Notes: a model not told the origin generated them from the letters alone. 64,000 nucleotides of DNA from Sphingobacteriales bacterium (GCA_016219985.1 JACRJO010000016.1:62001-126000), one strand, 5' to 3'. Counted from the stretch's first letter, positions 15,476 to 22,780 are shown. Translations and numbers: made by a program.

Positions 15476-15873
15476 TGCCTTTTAATCCTCTGCATATTTG
15501 AAACGGCACGTACAACTATGGCCTGATCGTGCTGGTAATTGTGGTATCTTGCCGTCCACGCCATCGAGAATAACCAATCATATTCGGGATGAATTTCTGG
15601 GCAGTGCGTTGCTACAAGGCTTTTTAATAGTTCGTGTTTATTTCTTTCGGTATGTTTTTTAAAACTATACCACTCATCAAAATTTTGGAATTTCTGCGTC
15701 TTGTCTGAGCCAACTTTAGCGGAGAAAGGAAAAAGTTTATAGGAAACAAAATGAAGCGACGCATAAAATGCCGTCGTTATTGTCCAATCAGGAAATTTTT
15801 GATTTAAGACAAGCAAATTACACAACTCTTCATTATGTTCGCCGTGGTTGAAGCGCTCCCTATCTTTGGCCAT
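15463..15873 (-). CDS. HEPN-like protein, probable toxin or effector of the cargo module
   Basis: A 136-residue all-helical protein. PDWTITTAFYASLHFVSYKL resembles the helix pair of small HEPN-type proteins. A later RYHNYQH segment gives an Arg-x5-His spacing close to the R-x4-6-H motif of HEPN ribonucleases. HEPN proteins are frequent RNA-cleaving toxins and anti-phage effectors, usually next to an antitoxin or sensor gene. Its start overlaps the end of the 159-residue gene by 14 bases, the tight coupling usual for toxin-antitoxin or two-part defence pairs. The fold call is by eye; activity is inference. Confidence 0.5.
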   Translation of the reverse strand: MAKDRERFNHGEHNEELCNLLVLNQKFPDWTITTAFYASLHFVSYKLFPFSAKVGSDKTQKFQNFDEWYSFKKHTERNKHELLKSLVATHCPEIHPEYDWLFSMAWTARYHNYQHDQAIVVRAVSNMQRIKRHCQP

Positions 15874-16339
15874 AGTATCTCAAGAAAAAGCCCTCTGAAT
15901 TCAGACATTTTTCATCCAAATGATCGGAGGAAGGGGTAAAATTAAAGTTAATTACAAAAGCTTCTTTTTCAACACCCACTTTTTCTTTTCTTGCTTCAAT
16001 AAATGCTTCTCTGAATTGATCCTTTATAAAGTCATTTTTGTCAACAACAAAAAGAATAGAAAAGTTAGAAAAGGTATCAGCTTTTAAATGGATAGAATCT
16101 ATCCCGAACCCCTTTTTTTCAAGAGTTCCTAAAAGATGTTCAGACGCATTTTTTGCCTTTTCTATATTCTTTTTAAATTTTTCCATGAATTCCCTTTTGG
16201 TTTGATCCCTTTGCTCCTTTTTCCCTTTTAAATAGGCCGCAATCAAATCATCTCCAGTATAGATATCCAGCGTCTTCCAAGAAGGGTTTTGTAAAAATTG
16301 TTTTGTAGAGTGAGGGGTCATAGTTTTTTCGTTACCCAT
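15860..16339 (-). CDS. Unknown 159-residue partner of the HEPN-like protein
   Basis: First gene of the four-gene minus-strand operon next to the right att site. The N-terminal half is basic and helical (KGKKEQRDQTKREFMEKFKK). The C-terminal half alternates beta strands and a helix (FSNFSILFVVDKNDFIKDQF then REAFIEARK). The ILFVVDKNDF strand recalls a nucleotidyltransferase-like or sensor fold, but the GSxxDxD motif of MNT antitoxins is not present, so I do not call it one. Antitoxin or sensor of the HEPN-like gene is the best context guess. Codons are A+T-rich. Confidence 0.45.
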   Translation of the reverse strand: MGNEKTMTPHSTKQFLQNPSWKTLDIYTGDDLIAAYLKGKKEQRDQTKREFMEKFKKNIEKAKNASEHLLGTLEKKGFGIDSIHLKADTFSNFSILFVVDKNDFIKDQFREAFIEARKEKVGVEKEAFVINFNFTPSSDHLDEKCLNSEGFFLRYYGQR

Positions 16340-16636
16340 AGTATCCGAAAATTGTGCCTTTAAGTCCTTTGAAGGAAAAATTAACAGTTGTTAGATAAGA
16401 TTATGAAGTAAAAATGGGAATTATTAACGATTTCACCAAACCGCCGGAGTAAAATACCCCGAAAATGGTATATAAATGGCTTTTCTCTGACACTTTAGCA
16501 TAAAAGGAAAAGACCCGGGCAAAAGCCCAGGCCGATGAATTGTAAAAGCGAAAATCAAATATAAGACTTTTCCGATCGTAACATTACCCCAAAACATTCC
16601 CCATACCCTACAATATATTGATTTTCATACTTTTAA
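16340..16636. other. Right-end non-coding region of the element
   Basis: About 300 bases without a credible gene between the first cargo gene and the tRNA 3' end. It should hold the cargo promoter. Near 16512-16527 there is a small hairpin (GGGC-AAAA-GCCC). At 16584-16593 TTACCCCAAA repeats the sequence at 2645-2654 near the left end, a candidate integrase arm site. Nothing else stands out. Confidence 0.5.
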
Positions 16637-16654
16637 TGTGATCCGGATTGGATT
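16637..16654 (+). repeat. Right attachment site (attR core) in the tRNA-Arg 3' end
   Basis: TGTGATCCGGATTGGATT, identical to 2507-2524. On the minus strand it covers the tRNA acceptor 3' strand, the discriminator base and the 3' strand of the T stem. The tRNA stays intact because the element restores or leaves its 3' end. Confidence 0.8.
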
Positions 16655-16712
16655 CAAACCAATGACCTACTGCTTAGAAGGCAGTTGCTCTATTCAACTG
16701 AGCTACCGGACC
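16639..16712 (-). tRNA. tRNA-Arg (anticodon TCT)
   Basis: A 74-nt cloverleaf on the minus strand. The acceptor stem is GGTCCGG/CCGGATC (one G-U pair) with discriminator A. The D arm is GCTC...GAGC. The anticodon stem ACTGC/GCAGT carries loop CTTCTAA, and the T arm is ATTGG-TTTGAAT-CCAAT. CCA is not encoded. It reads AGA codons. Its 3' end is the integration site of the satellite-like element. Its 5' half is shared with the C-terminal codons of a GIY-YIG gene and repeated twice upstream, so its expression may depend on a promoter more than 600 bp away. Confidence 0.95.
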
Positions 16713-16944
16713 ATTTTCTTTTAATATACTCTTTCCCAACTCCTGATTTCAAATACACTTCACGTTTTCTCGCTTCTAACCTGGTTTCAAACTTTTCGGC
16801 AAAAAACACTTTCCAGGGGCGGTAACCTTTTGTGGAAAACGTCATCCCCTTATTATGCTGTTCAAGCCGTTTCTCTGTATTTTCAGAAATTCCAACATAA
16901 AAACGGCCATCAACTTCACTCCGTATTACATATACATAATACAT
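16690..16944 (-). CDS. Small GIY-YIG nuclease whose 3' end lies inside tRNA-Arg
   Basis: An 84-residue single-domain GIY-YIG protein: MYYVYVIRSEVDGRFYVGIS (the YVY and YVG strands), the helix with Arg (TEKRLEQHNKG), and the later Glu/Arg region (FETRLEARKREVYLKSGVGK). Such minimal UvrC/Slx1-like nucleases are abundant in Bacteroidota, often beside tRNA genes. Here the last residues (SGSSVE) and the stop codon are read from the 5' half of tRNA-Arg, so gene and tRNA share about 23 bases. The gene starts only 11 bases after a duplicated tRNA 5' half. The layout suggests a homing-type nuclease that targets the tRNA anticodon region; no activity can be shown from sequence. Confidence 0.85.
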   Translation of the reverse strand: MYYVYVIRSEVDGRFYVGISENTEKRLEQHNKGMTFSTKGYRPWKVFFAEKFETRLEARKREVYLKSGVGKEYIKRKWSGSSVE

Positions 16945-16955
16945 AAATTGTTGTG

Positions 16956-17008
16956 GGCAGTTGCTCCCTGCCTGCCGGCAGGCAGGTATTCAACTGAGCT
17001 ACCGGACC
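16956..17008 (-). pseudogene. Duplicated 5' half of tRNA-Arg, copy 1
   Basis: Matches the intact tRNA from its first base through the 5' strand of the anticodon stem (to ...AACTGCC), then stops exactly where the anticodon loop would begin. A 20-bp palindrome interrupts it after ...GTTGAATA in the D arm. It cannot fold as a tRNA on its own. Confidence 0.85.
16967..16986. repeat. 20-bp palindrome inserted in tRNA half copy 1
   Basis: CCTGCCTGCCGGCAGGCAGG, a perfect palindrome, sits between ...GTTGAATA and GAGCAACTG of the tRNA half. The intact tRNA lacks it. An identical copy lies at 17271-17290. Where such palindromes fall in genes they encode a recognisable LPAGRQ-like peptide, which I know as a recurrent feature in bacterial genomes. 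Confidence 0.85.
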
Positions 17009-17012
17009 ATTT

Positions 17013-17248
17013 TCTTTTAATATACTCTTTCCCAACTCCTGATTTCAAATACACAAATACACTTCACGTTTTCTTGCTTCTAACCTGGTTTCAAACTTTT
17101 CGGCAAAAAACAGTTTCCAGGGGCGGTAACCTTTTGTGGAAAACGTCATCCCCTTATTATGCTGTTCAAGCCGTTTCTCTGTATTTTCAGAAATTCCAAC
17201 ATAAAAACGACCATCAACTTCACTCCGTATTACATATACATAATACAT
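17013..17248 (-). pseudogene. Second GIY-YIG gene copy, truncated by a frameshift
   Basis: Nearly identical to the 84-residue GIY-YIG gene for its first 66 residues (one visible change is PWKL for PWKV). Near 17047-17058 an 8-bp duplication (AAATACAC repeated) shifts the frame, so the protein ends in REVYLCI after about 67 residues. The GVGK...WSGSSVE ending remains recognisable as DNA downstream to about 17013. The GIY and YIG strands are intact, so a truncated protein might still be made. Confidence 0.8.
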
Positions 17249-17259
17249 AAATTGTTGTG

Positions 17260-17312
17260 GACAGTTGCTCCCTGCCTGCCGGCAGGCAGGTATTCAACTG
17301 AGCTACCGGACC
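17260..17312 (-). pseudogene. Duplicated 5' half of tRNA-Arg, copy 2 (promoter-proximal)
   Basis: Same structure as copy 1, including the 20-bp palindrome and the breakpoint at the anticodon loop, with one base change (GGCAG to GACAG on the plus strand). It is the copy closest to the TACCTTTG promoter element and therefore sits where the original tRNA 5' end probably was. Confidence 0.82.
17271..17290. repeat. 20-bp palindrome inserted in tRNA half copy 2
   Basis: CCTGCCTGCCGGCAGGCAGG, identical in sequence and in position within the tRNA half to 16967-16986. The shared position implies that one interrupted unit was later duplicated. Confidence 0.85.
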
Positions 17313-17333
17313 AATCTATAAAAGAACGAGCGG

Positions 17334-17341
17334 CAAAGGTA
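17334..17341 (-). promoter_or_regulatory. Promoter -7 element for the tRNA-Arg/GIY-YIG array
   Basis: On the minus strand TACCTTTG matches the Bacteroidota -7 consensus TAnnTTTG. It lies 22 bases ahead of tRNA half copy 2, the right distance for a tRNA promoter. Transcription from here would pass two tRNA halves and two GIY-YIG copies before reaching the intact tRNA. Confidence 0.6.
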
Positions 17342-17374
17342 ATTTTTTTTTAGCTTGCAGCCAAAGGAAACCGC

Positions 17375-18049
17375 ATGGATGTAAAGATCGAAGCCTCCTG
17401 GAAATCAGCACTCAAAACGGAGTTTAGCCAATCCTATTTCGGGCAGGCCGCTTTACATATAAAGACCGAAAAAGCACAGGGCAAAACAATCTATCCGCCG
17501 GGAAGTCTGATCTTTAACGCCTTTAATACTACCCCCTTTGATAAAGTAAAAGTGGTGATCCTCGGGCAGGATCCCTATCACGGAGCGGGGCAGGCGCATG
17601 GACTTTGTTTTTCCGTACAGCCGGGCGTGGCCCCGCCCCCTTCCCTTATAAATATTTTTAAAGAACTGCAGGATGATATCGGTATCCCGGTTCCCGCTCA
17701 TGGTAACCTGACCCATTGGGCCGAACAGGGCGTATTCCTGCTGAACGCCTCCCTCACGGTAAGGGCCGGTGAACCCATGAGCCATGCCAAAATCGGCTGG
17801 GCGCCCTTCACCGATGCCGTGATCAAAACCATCTCAGATAAAAAGGAACATGTGGTCTTTCTTCTCTGGGGAAAATTCGCCCAGGAAAAAAGCGTGCTGA
17901 TTAACCAGAGCAAACACCTGATCCTGCGGGCGGCCCACCCCTCCCCGCTCTCGGCCCATGCCGGCTTCCTGGGCTGTAAACATTTTTCCAAAACAAATGA
18001 ATACCTTGTTAAACATGGGATCGACCCGATTGACTGGCGGTTGTCCTGA
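17375..18049 (+). CDS. ung: Uracil-DNA glycosylase, family 1
   Basis: A 224-residue enzyme of the usual Ung length. It removes uracil from DNA at the start of base-excision repair. Visible motifs are the water-activating GQDPYHG (about residue 65), the Ser/Pro-rich loop [13 protein letters not shown], and the C-terminal [13 protein letters not shown] with the catalytic His. The start at 17375 follows a long T run and a short spacer. It is a single-gene unit beside plsC, with 80 bases of GAGCT-rich sequence between them. Confidence 0.97.
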   Translation: MDVKIEASWKSALKTEFSQSYFGQAALHIKTEKAQGKTIYPPGSLIFNAFNTTPFDKVKVVILGQDPYHGAGQAHGLCFSVQPGVAPPPSLINIFKELQDDIGIPVPAHGNLTHWAEQGVFLLNASLTVRAGEPMSHAKIGWAPFTDAVIKTISDKKEHVVFLLWGKFAQEKSVLINQSKHLILRAAHPSPLSAHAGFLGCKHFSKTNEYLVKHGIDPIDWRLS

Positions 18050-18129
18050 AAGGGCCGGAAAATAGCTTTGAGTCGCGAGCTACGAGCCACAAGCTGTGAG
18101 CTGCGAGCTGCTTAAACAAAACACTTCGT

Positions 18130-18882
18130 ATGAATTTCATAAAAAATATAGCCGGGCGTTTACTGGCCCTCTGGGCGATCCTGACCTTTATGATCACTTT
18201 CCTGATTTTCTATATTCCTTCTATGATCACCTGGCTGATCCCGGATCCCAAAGGACAGGACCTGTTTATCCGCATCGCCCGGTTCTGGATGAAGATCTGG
18301 CTGACCCTCGTAGGCTGCCGCTATGAAATAAAAGGAAAGGAACATTTCAAAAAAGGAGAAACCTATATTGTGACCTGCAACCACAATTCCCTGCTGGATG
18401 TACCCCTCTCCTCCCCCTTTATCCAGGGCCCCAACAAAACAATCGCCAAATCCTCCTTTACCAAAGTGCCGCTTTTTGGTTTCTACTACATGAAAGGAGC
18501 CGTACTCGTGGACCGCAAGAGTGATAAAAGCCGCAAGGAAAGTTATGAGAAAATGAAAGCAGTGCTCCGGCAACACATGCACATGTGCATCTACCCGGAA
18601 GGTACCCGCAACCGCACGGACGCCCCCCTGAAGAAATTTCATGACGGCGCTTTTAAACTGGCCGTGGATACCGGGCATTCCATTCTTCCTTCCGTTATAT
18701 TTAATACGCGGAAGGCCATGCCCGTGCACAAGGCCTTTTATTTCTGGCCCGCAAAGATCGGGATCCATTTCCTGGAACCGGTGCCCGTAAAGGGTAAATC
18801 AGCTGAACAATTAAAGGAGGAGATTTTCAAAATCACCTGGGATTACTACCTGTCCAGAACCGGTCAGTACCCATTGAAATAA
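18130..18882 (+). CDS. plsC: 1-acyl-sn-glycerol-3-phosphate acyltransferase
   Basis: A 250-residue membrane-associated acyltransferase making phosphatidic acid from lysophosphatidic acid. An N-terminal membrane segment (LLALWAILTFMITFLIFYIP) comes first. The catalytic NHNSLLD block (the HX4D motif as H-N-S-L-L-D) is near residue 88. VDRKSDKSRKESYEKM and the substrate-binding YPEGTRNR follow at about 135-160. The 3' end overlaps the convergent LptD-like gene by about 19 bases. Family certain; acyl preference unknown. Confidence 0.93.
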   Translation: MNFIKNIAGRLLALWAILTFMITFLIFYIPSMITWLIPDPKGQDLFIRIARFWMKIWLTLVGCRYEIKGKEHFKKGETYIVTCNHNSLLDVPLSSPFIQGPNKTIAKSSFTKVPLFGFYYMKGAVLVDRKSDKSRKESYEKMKAVLRQHMHMCIYPEGTRNRTDAPLKKFHDGAFKLAVDTGHSILPSVIFNTRKAMPVHKAFYFWPAKIGIHFLEPVPVKGKSAEQLKEEIFKITWDYYLSRTGQYPLK

Positions 18883-21626
18883 CGGGTACGGTTGATCTTT
18901 AAGTCCTGGAGCAGGGTGGACTTGGGACTGATGGAGAAATTAAAAGAACGGTTATAGCCCACCGGTATAACGTTGATGGATAACTGCCAGCAGTGCATGT
19001 CCCGGTTGATGGACATCGAAATATACTGCAGCTTCAGCGTTTCCAGGTCATAGCTGCCGCTACCGGTCAGTTTCCATTTGGGCGTCAGGTTAAAGCCCCC
19101 GTTAAATGACACCCCTCCGAGGGTGAAATCCTTTTCGAAGCCGCTGTAATCGGGTTTGATCCGGGTGACAAAGGAAAGAGAATAACTGAGACTCAGGTTC
19201 CAGTCAATATTAAAATCCACAAACTGCGAAGGGTTTTGCTGCATATAATCGAGCAGGCGTTGCTGATCCCCTAACAGGGCCGGGTCATTCAGCCGGTCTT
19301 CAACTGCCTTCTTCCGGGCTGCATCCTTTTTTGCATCCTTGGGCTTACTCTGGAAATTCGTACTCATCGATATACTACCCGAGGTTAACCGGCCCAGGCT
19401 GAACTTCCCGCCCTGCCAGGCATAGCGGGGAATATCATAACCGCGGGCATTGGTCTGGTAGGGATTCAGGCTGGTACTGGCATTGATATTTATTTTTTCA
19501 AACAGGGTCGTCCGGAAATAGATACTGATCGGGGATAAACGGAAGGAATCCCGGATAAAATCGTAGGAACCGCTGAAGCCAAACCCTTCGATCAGTTTCA
19601 CCCGCTTGATGGCCAGGTCACCGGTATCTTTCCGGGACCGGACTTTCATTTCTATATTGTTATCGACCCCAAAACTCATGGCGCCGGAACGCCGGGAAGA
19701 GGTGTTGTACAGGAACCCACCCCCGATCTCATTATAATAAAGAACTTTGCCCGTGCTGTCCACCTGCGAACTCCGGATATGTGCTTTGTTGAGGTCCGGG
19801 GTATAGCTGAACCCCATCATGGGCCGGATCGTATGCCGGATGGCGATGATCCTGGATTTCTTAAACTGCACCGTTCCGAAAAGAGCCGTATTAAAACTTA
19901 GTGACACGGATCCCCGCTGGTCAATAAAGATGCCCTTGGCTGTGATCGTATCCACTTTTCTCAAGGCGTCATTCCATTGATAACGGGTGGTTCGCTGTAT
20001 CCATGACTGGCCGTAACTGATTCCCGGCGCCACCAGTATTCTGCCTCCCAGGATGGGGGGAAGAGAAAGGGTAATGGGAATATTATGCTGGGCCGACCAC
20101 TGCGCGGTATCGAGCAGGTAGCGGAAAAAAGGTTTCACCCCGTTCTTTCCATATGAAATGGTATCATTAAAACTGATGGAATTGCTGAATGTACCATTAT
20201 AGGCGATCCCCAGGTTCTCGTACCATTTGGCAGAACCAGCCCTGTTCTTATTCTGAAGCGGGTAAATCGTGCTCATCGTAAATGCCAGGTTGGGCAGGCT
20301 GAGGTTGACCGTCCCCAGGTTATTGTTCTGGGAGTGGTTGGCACTCACGGAGAGATTATAGGGCTTATTCTTCCAGGTCTTGCTGAACGTGATGGAGGAA
20401 CCCAGCAGGTTCTGGTAATTCAGGTAGGCATTTCCCGGCACCAGACGGTTATACCGCGTGGAACCTGCATTGACATTTGCGGAAAAATTGATCCCCGGCC
20501 GGGCCCGGGTGTCCATGGTATGACTCCAGGTAACATTATAGATCCGGCTCTTAAAAAAATCAGGGTCCCCTTTGAAATTCTGTTTGGAGGAACGGACCGT
20601 CAGGTTGAAACTGCCGTTGTATTTATAAATCTTACGATAGGTCGTTCTCAAACCGGCCGCCCATTCCCCATAAGAAAAGATATCCCCGGATAGCTCTGCA
20701 TCCCAGTAATCATTCAGCACTTTATAATAGCCAAGCCCCTGCAATCCAAGTCCCCGGATCTCATCCGTAATAAAATTGGGTCTTAACAAACCCGAATGCC
20801 TTCCCTGACTCAGGGGATAAAAACCAAAAGGCAGGTAAATAGGAACCGGCACCCCTTCAAATTCCGGGTGCGCGGGACCCGATATGGCCAGTTTCTGGTT
20901 GATCACTTTCATTTTGGGAGTTACAAAGGCAAAATGCGGATCATCCAGCATACAGGTGGTAAAACGCGCCCGCTTGATAAACGTGGTGTTCTGGTTTACT
21001 TTTTTGACGGCTTCCCCTATTACCAGGATCTCCCCCTGCTGGGTAAATGTATTTTTGGTGAGTCCCACCTGCGATTTAAAATTATACCGGATCGTATCAC
21101 TGGTAAATTCATTATCCGCACTTTTAAAATGGGCCGATTCAATCACTTTCCCGGTACTGTCTTTCCGGTTAAAGGCCGTCACCACCTGGGTGGCCTGGTC
21201 CATCTCCACTTTGGGAGCAGTGAGCGTGATATCCGTGTAGTCCGTCTTTGTCTTTCCGTAGAGGTATATCTTCTTCGCTTTGATCATCACAATAACCGAA
21301 TCCGCGGCCTCGTATTTCAGGGGCGCTTCCAGTGAATCCTTTGACAACTTCAGGTTGAAGGTATCCGTCTTTTGTTTTAAAGAGGTATCGGTGCCGGGGA
21401 GTCCGCTGGTATCGGCGCCGGGAATCCGGCTGGTATCACTTTCCACCCGGTTGCTGTCTGCGCCGGGGCGGGGCCTGGTGGTATCGGCGATGGTTGTTAA
21501 AGGACTCCCAAAAAAACGATGCGGCACACTGTGAGCAGTTGTTATCCACGTTTGTGAGTAAATTATAACCGCAGTCAGTATCCCGTAAGAAAAATAATTT
21601 GACCTAAATTTGTACAGAGGCGTCAT
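18864..21626 (-). CDS. lptD: LptD-like LPS-assembly outer-membrane protein
   Basis: About 920 residues from the Met at 21626; this start precedes a plausible signal peptide (MTPLYKFRSNYFSYGIL then TAVIIYSQ). A more upstream frame start is unlikely. A low-complexity DTTRPRPGADS linker precedes an OstA-type jelly-roll region (ITLTAPKVEMDQATQVVTAF, about 130-260) and a long beta-barrel with YLPFGFYPLSQGRHSGLLRP, typical of Bacteroidota LptD. LptD inserts LPS into the outer leaflet with LptE. An OstA/LptA-like gene and an MlaD-like gene lie 2-5 kb away on the other strand, so this is an envelope-biogenesis neighbourhood. A TACATTTG element (21636-21643, minus) is very close to the start. Confidence 0.85.
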   Translation of the reverse strand: MTPLYKFRSNYFSYGILTAVIIYSQTWITTAHSVPHRFFGSPLTTIADTTRPRPGADSNRVESDTSRIPGADTSGLPGTDTSLKQKTDTFNLKLSKDSLEAPLKYEAADSVIVMIKAKKIYLYGKTKTDYTDITLTAPKVEMDQATQVVTAFNRKDSTGKVIESAHFKSADNEFTSDTIRYNFKSQVGLTKNTFTQQGEILVIGEAVKKVNQNTTFIKRARFTTCMLDDPHFAFVTPKMKVINQKLAISGPAHPEFEGVPVPIYLPFGFYPLSQGRHSGLLRPNFITDEIRGLGLQGLGYYKVLNDYWDAELSGDIFSYGEWAAGLRTTYRKIYKYNGSFNLTVRSSKQNFKGDPDFFKSRIYNVTWSHTMDTRARPGINFSANVNAGSTRYNRLVPGNAYLNYQNLLGSSITFSKTWKNKPYNLSVSANHSQNNNLGTVNLSLPNLAFTMSTIYPLQNKNRAGSAKWYENLGIAYNGTFSNSISFNDTISYGKNGVKPFFRYLLDTAQWSAQHNIPITLSLPPILGGRILVAPGISYGQSWIQRTTRYQWNDALRKVDTITAKGIFIDQRGSVSLSFNTALFGTVQFKKSRIIAIRHTIRPMMGFSYTPDLNKAHIRSSQVDSTGKVLYYNEIGGGFLYNTSSRRSGAMSFGVDNNIEMKVRSRKDTGDLAIKRVKLIEGFGFSGSYDFIRDSFRLSPISIYFRTTLFEKININASTSLNPYQTNARGYDIPRYAWQGGKFSLGRLTSGSISMSTNFQSKPKDAKKDAARKKAVEDRLNDPALLGDQQRLLDYMQQNPSQFVDFNIDWNLSLSYSLSFVTRIKPDYSGFEKDFTLGGVSFNGGFNLTPKWKLTGSGSYDLETLKLQYISMSINRDMHCWQLSINVIPVGYNRSFNFSISPKSTLLQDLKINRTRYFNGY

Positions 21627-21742
21627 CAGCGGTAGCAAATGTAAATCATTATCTAACGGCGACCTATTGATAAGCCTAAACAATTTGTGAATTTTATACC
21701 GACCCCGTGATGCATCGTCCACCGGACGCAAAATGAAAAACT

Positions 21743-22780
21743 ATGATCAAACGCATACTTCTTGTTTTTTTATTCCTTTCTTTTTGCATCAGTTTTTTTT
21801 CATTTGCCCCTGAAACCGGTGGTTCCCCGGCTAAAAAACAAAAAGTAATTAAAACCATCATCGTGGATGCCGGGCACGGCATCATGGAAAACGGGGGGCA
21901 TAACGGGGCCCGGGGATCCTATTCCTACGAGGATGAGATATGCCTGGCTGTTTCAAAGGAACTGGTGAAAAAATTCCAGGCGGAAATGCCTGAAATCCGG
22001 ATCGTGGAGAGCCGGCCCACAGAAAAGATCACCCCCATTCACCGCCGTGCTGAAATTGCCAATGAAAACAAAGGTGACCTCTTTATCTGTATCCATGTAA
22101 ATGCAGCGGTACCGATCCGGCATTCTGAAGTGGTGGGACAGAAAACCGTTACGTATTATACCGGCAAAGGAAAGAACAGGAAGAAGAAGACCAAAATGGT
22201 TCCCCGTTACCGTACTTATAGCGTTCCCAACCCGGCCAAGGGTACAGAAACCTATATCTGGGGAGCCCATAAAAACGAAGACAAGGAAGTGGCCATGCGG
22301 GAAAACGCCCCCATGCTGATGGAGGATAATTACAAAACAAATTACGGGGATGTAGATCCCAATTCACCCGAATTTATTGCTCTTTCATTATTAAAGACAA
22401 AGCAGTTTTTCAAACGCAGCGCCACCCTCGCCGGGTTTGTACAGGATGAATTTGCCAAAGTGGGCCGGGTTGACCGGGATGTACGACAGCGGGGCGTGGG
22501 TATCTGGGTATTGCAGGCCACGGCCATGCCCAGTATCCTGGTGGAAACCGGGTATATCACCAACCGGGCTGAAGAAGATTACCTGAACAGCAAGGAAGGG
22601 CAAAAAGAATTAGCCGGCTGCATCAGCAAAGCGGTATTTTCCTATATTGCCTGGCTGGAAAAAAATCAGACCCCCGCACCCGAAAACGATAACAGCGGGA
22701 ATAATAACCGGCACAATACCCGCAATGTATCCGCCATGCTGAACAGCATTGAGGAAAAAGAAAGGGCATTTCCCCGCTGA
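21743..22780 (+). CDS. N-acetylmuramoyl-L-alanine amidase (Amidase_3), first of two
   Basis: A 345-residue exported amidase. A signal peptide (MIKRILLVFLFLSFCISFFS) precedes the Zn-dependent Amidase_3 domain. Zn ligands are His in IVDAGHG, Glu in SYSYEDE and His in ICIHVNA; the catalytic Glu is in ILVETGYI. A lysine-rich insert (TGKGKNRKKKTKMVPRYRTY) sits between the second strand and KGTETYIWG. It cleaves between MurNAc and the peptide during cell separation. The C-terminus is Asn-rich and disordered. It is followed after 35 bases by a paralogue and is divergent from the LptD-like gene. Confidence 0.92.
   Translation: MIKRILLVFLFLSFCISFFSFAPETGGSPAKKQKVIKTIIVDAGHGIMENGGHNGARGSYSYEDEICLAVSKELVKKFQAEMPEIRIVESRPTEKITPIHRRAEIANENKGDLFICIHVNAAVPIRHSEVVGQKTVTYYTGKGKNRKKKTKMVPRYRTYSVPNPAKGTETYIWGAHKNEDKEVAMRENAPMLMEDNYKTNYGDVDPNSPEFIALSLLKTKQFFKRSATLAGFVQDEFAKVGRVDRDVRQRGVGIWVLQATAMPSILVETGYITNRAEEDYLNSKEGQKELAGCISKAVFSYIAWLEKNQTPAPENDNSGNNNRHNTRNVSAMLNSIEEKERAFPR

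Larger units (their letters stand above)
2507..16654. mobile_element. Integrated element, candidate phage satellite (TerS and tape-measure carrying)
   Basis: About 14.1 kb bounded by the same 18-bp sequence at 2507-2524 and 16637-16654; the right copy is the 3' end of tRNA-Arg. A tyrosine integrase lies just inside the left end. Going inward there are an HTH excisionase candidate, a RepA-like ATPase with iterons, a Toprim primase-like protein, phage small genes, a tail-chaperone-like gene, a tape-measure-like gene and a small terminase gene; an opposite-strand cargo operon sits at the right end. No capsid, portal, large terminase, protease, lysis, relaxase or conjugation gene is seen. This fits a satellite that replicates itself and borrows a helper's head and TerL. 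A reduced prophage is the main alternative, but the open frames and tight ATGA/TAATG overlaps argue for maintained function. Confidence 0.75.

Noticed and set aside
15860..16339. MNT-type nucleotidyltransferase antitoxin (HEPN-MNT pair)
   Set aside because: The GSxxDxD catalytic motif is not present in the 159-residue product, so only a generic partner role is proposed.
2507..16654. Integrative conjugative or mobilisable element
   Set aside because: No relaxase, coupling protein or Tra/T4SS gene is seen, whereas TerS and a tape-measure-like gene point to phage-mediated transfer.
16855..17353. Plus-strand open frames across the tRNA/GIY-YIG region (with CLPAGRY peptide)
   Set aside because: They are antisense to the GIY-YIG genes and tRNA halves; the peptide is the translation of the 20-bp palindrome.
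21636..21643. TACATTTG as the definite lptD promoter
   Set aside because: It lies only 10 bases from the chosen start codon, leaving almost no leader, so it was mentioned but not listed as a separate site.
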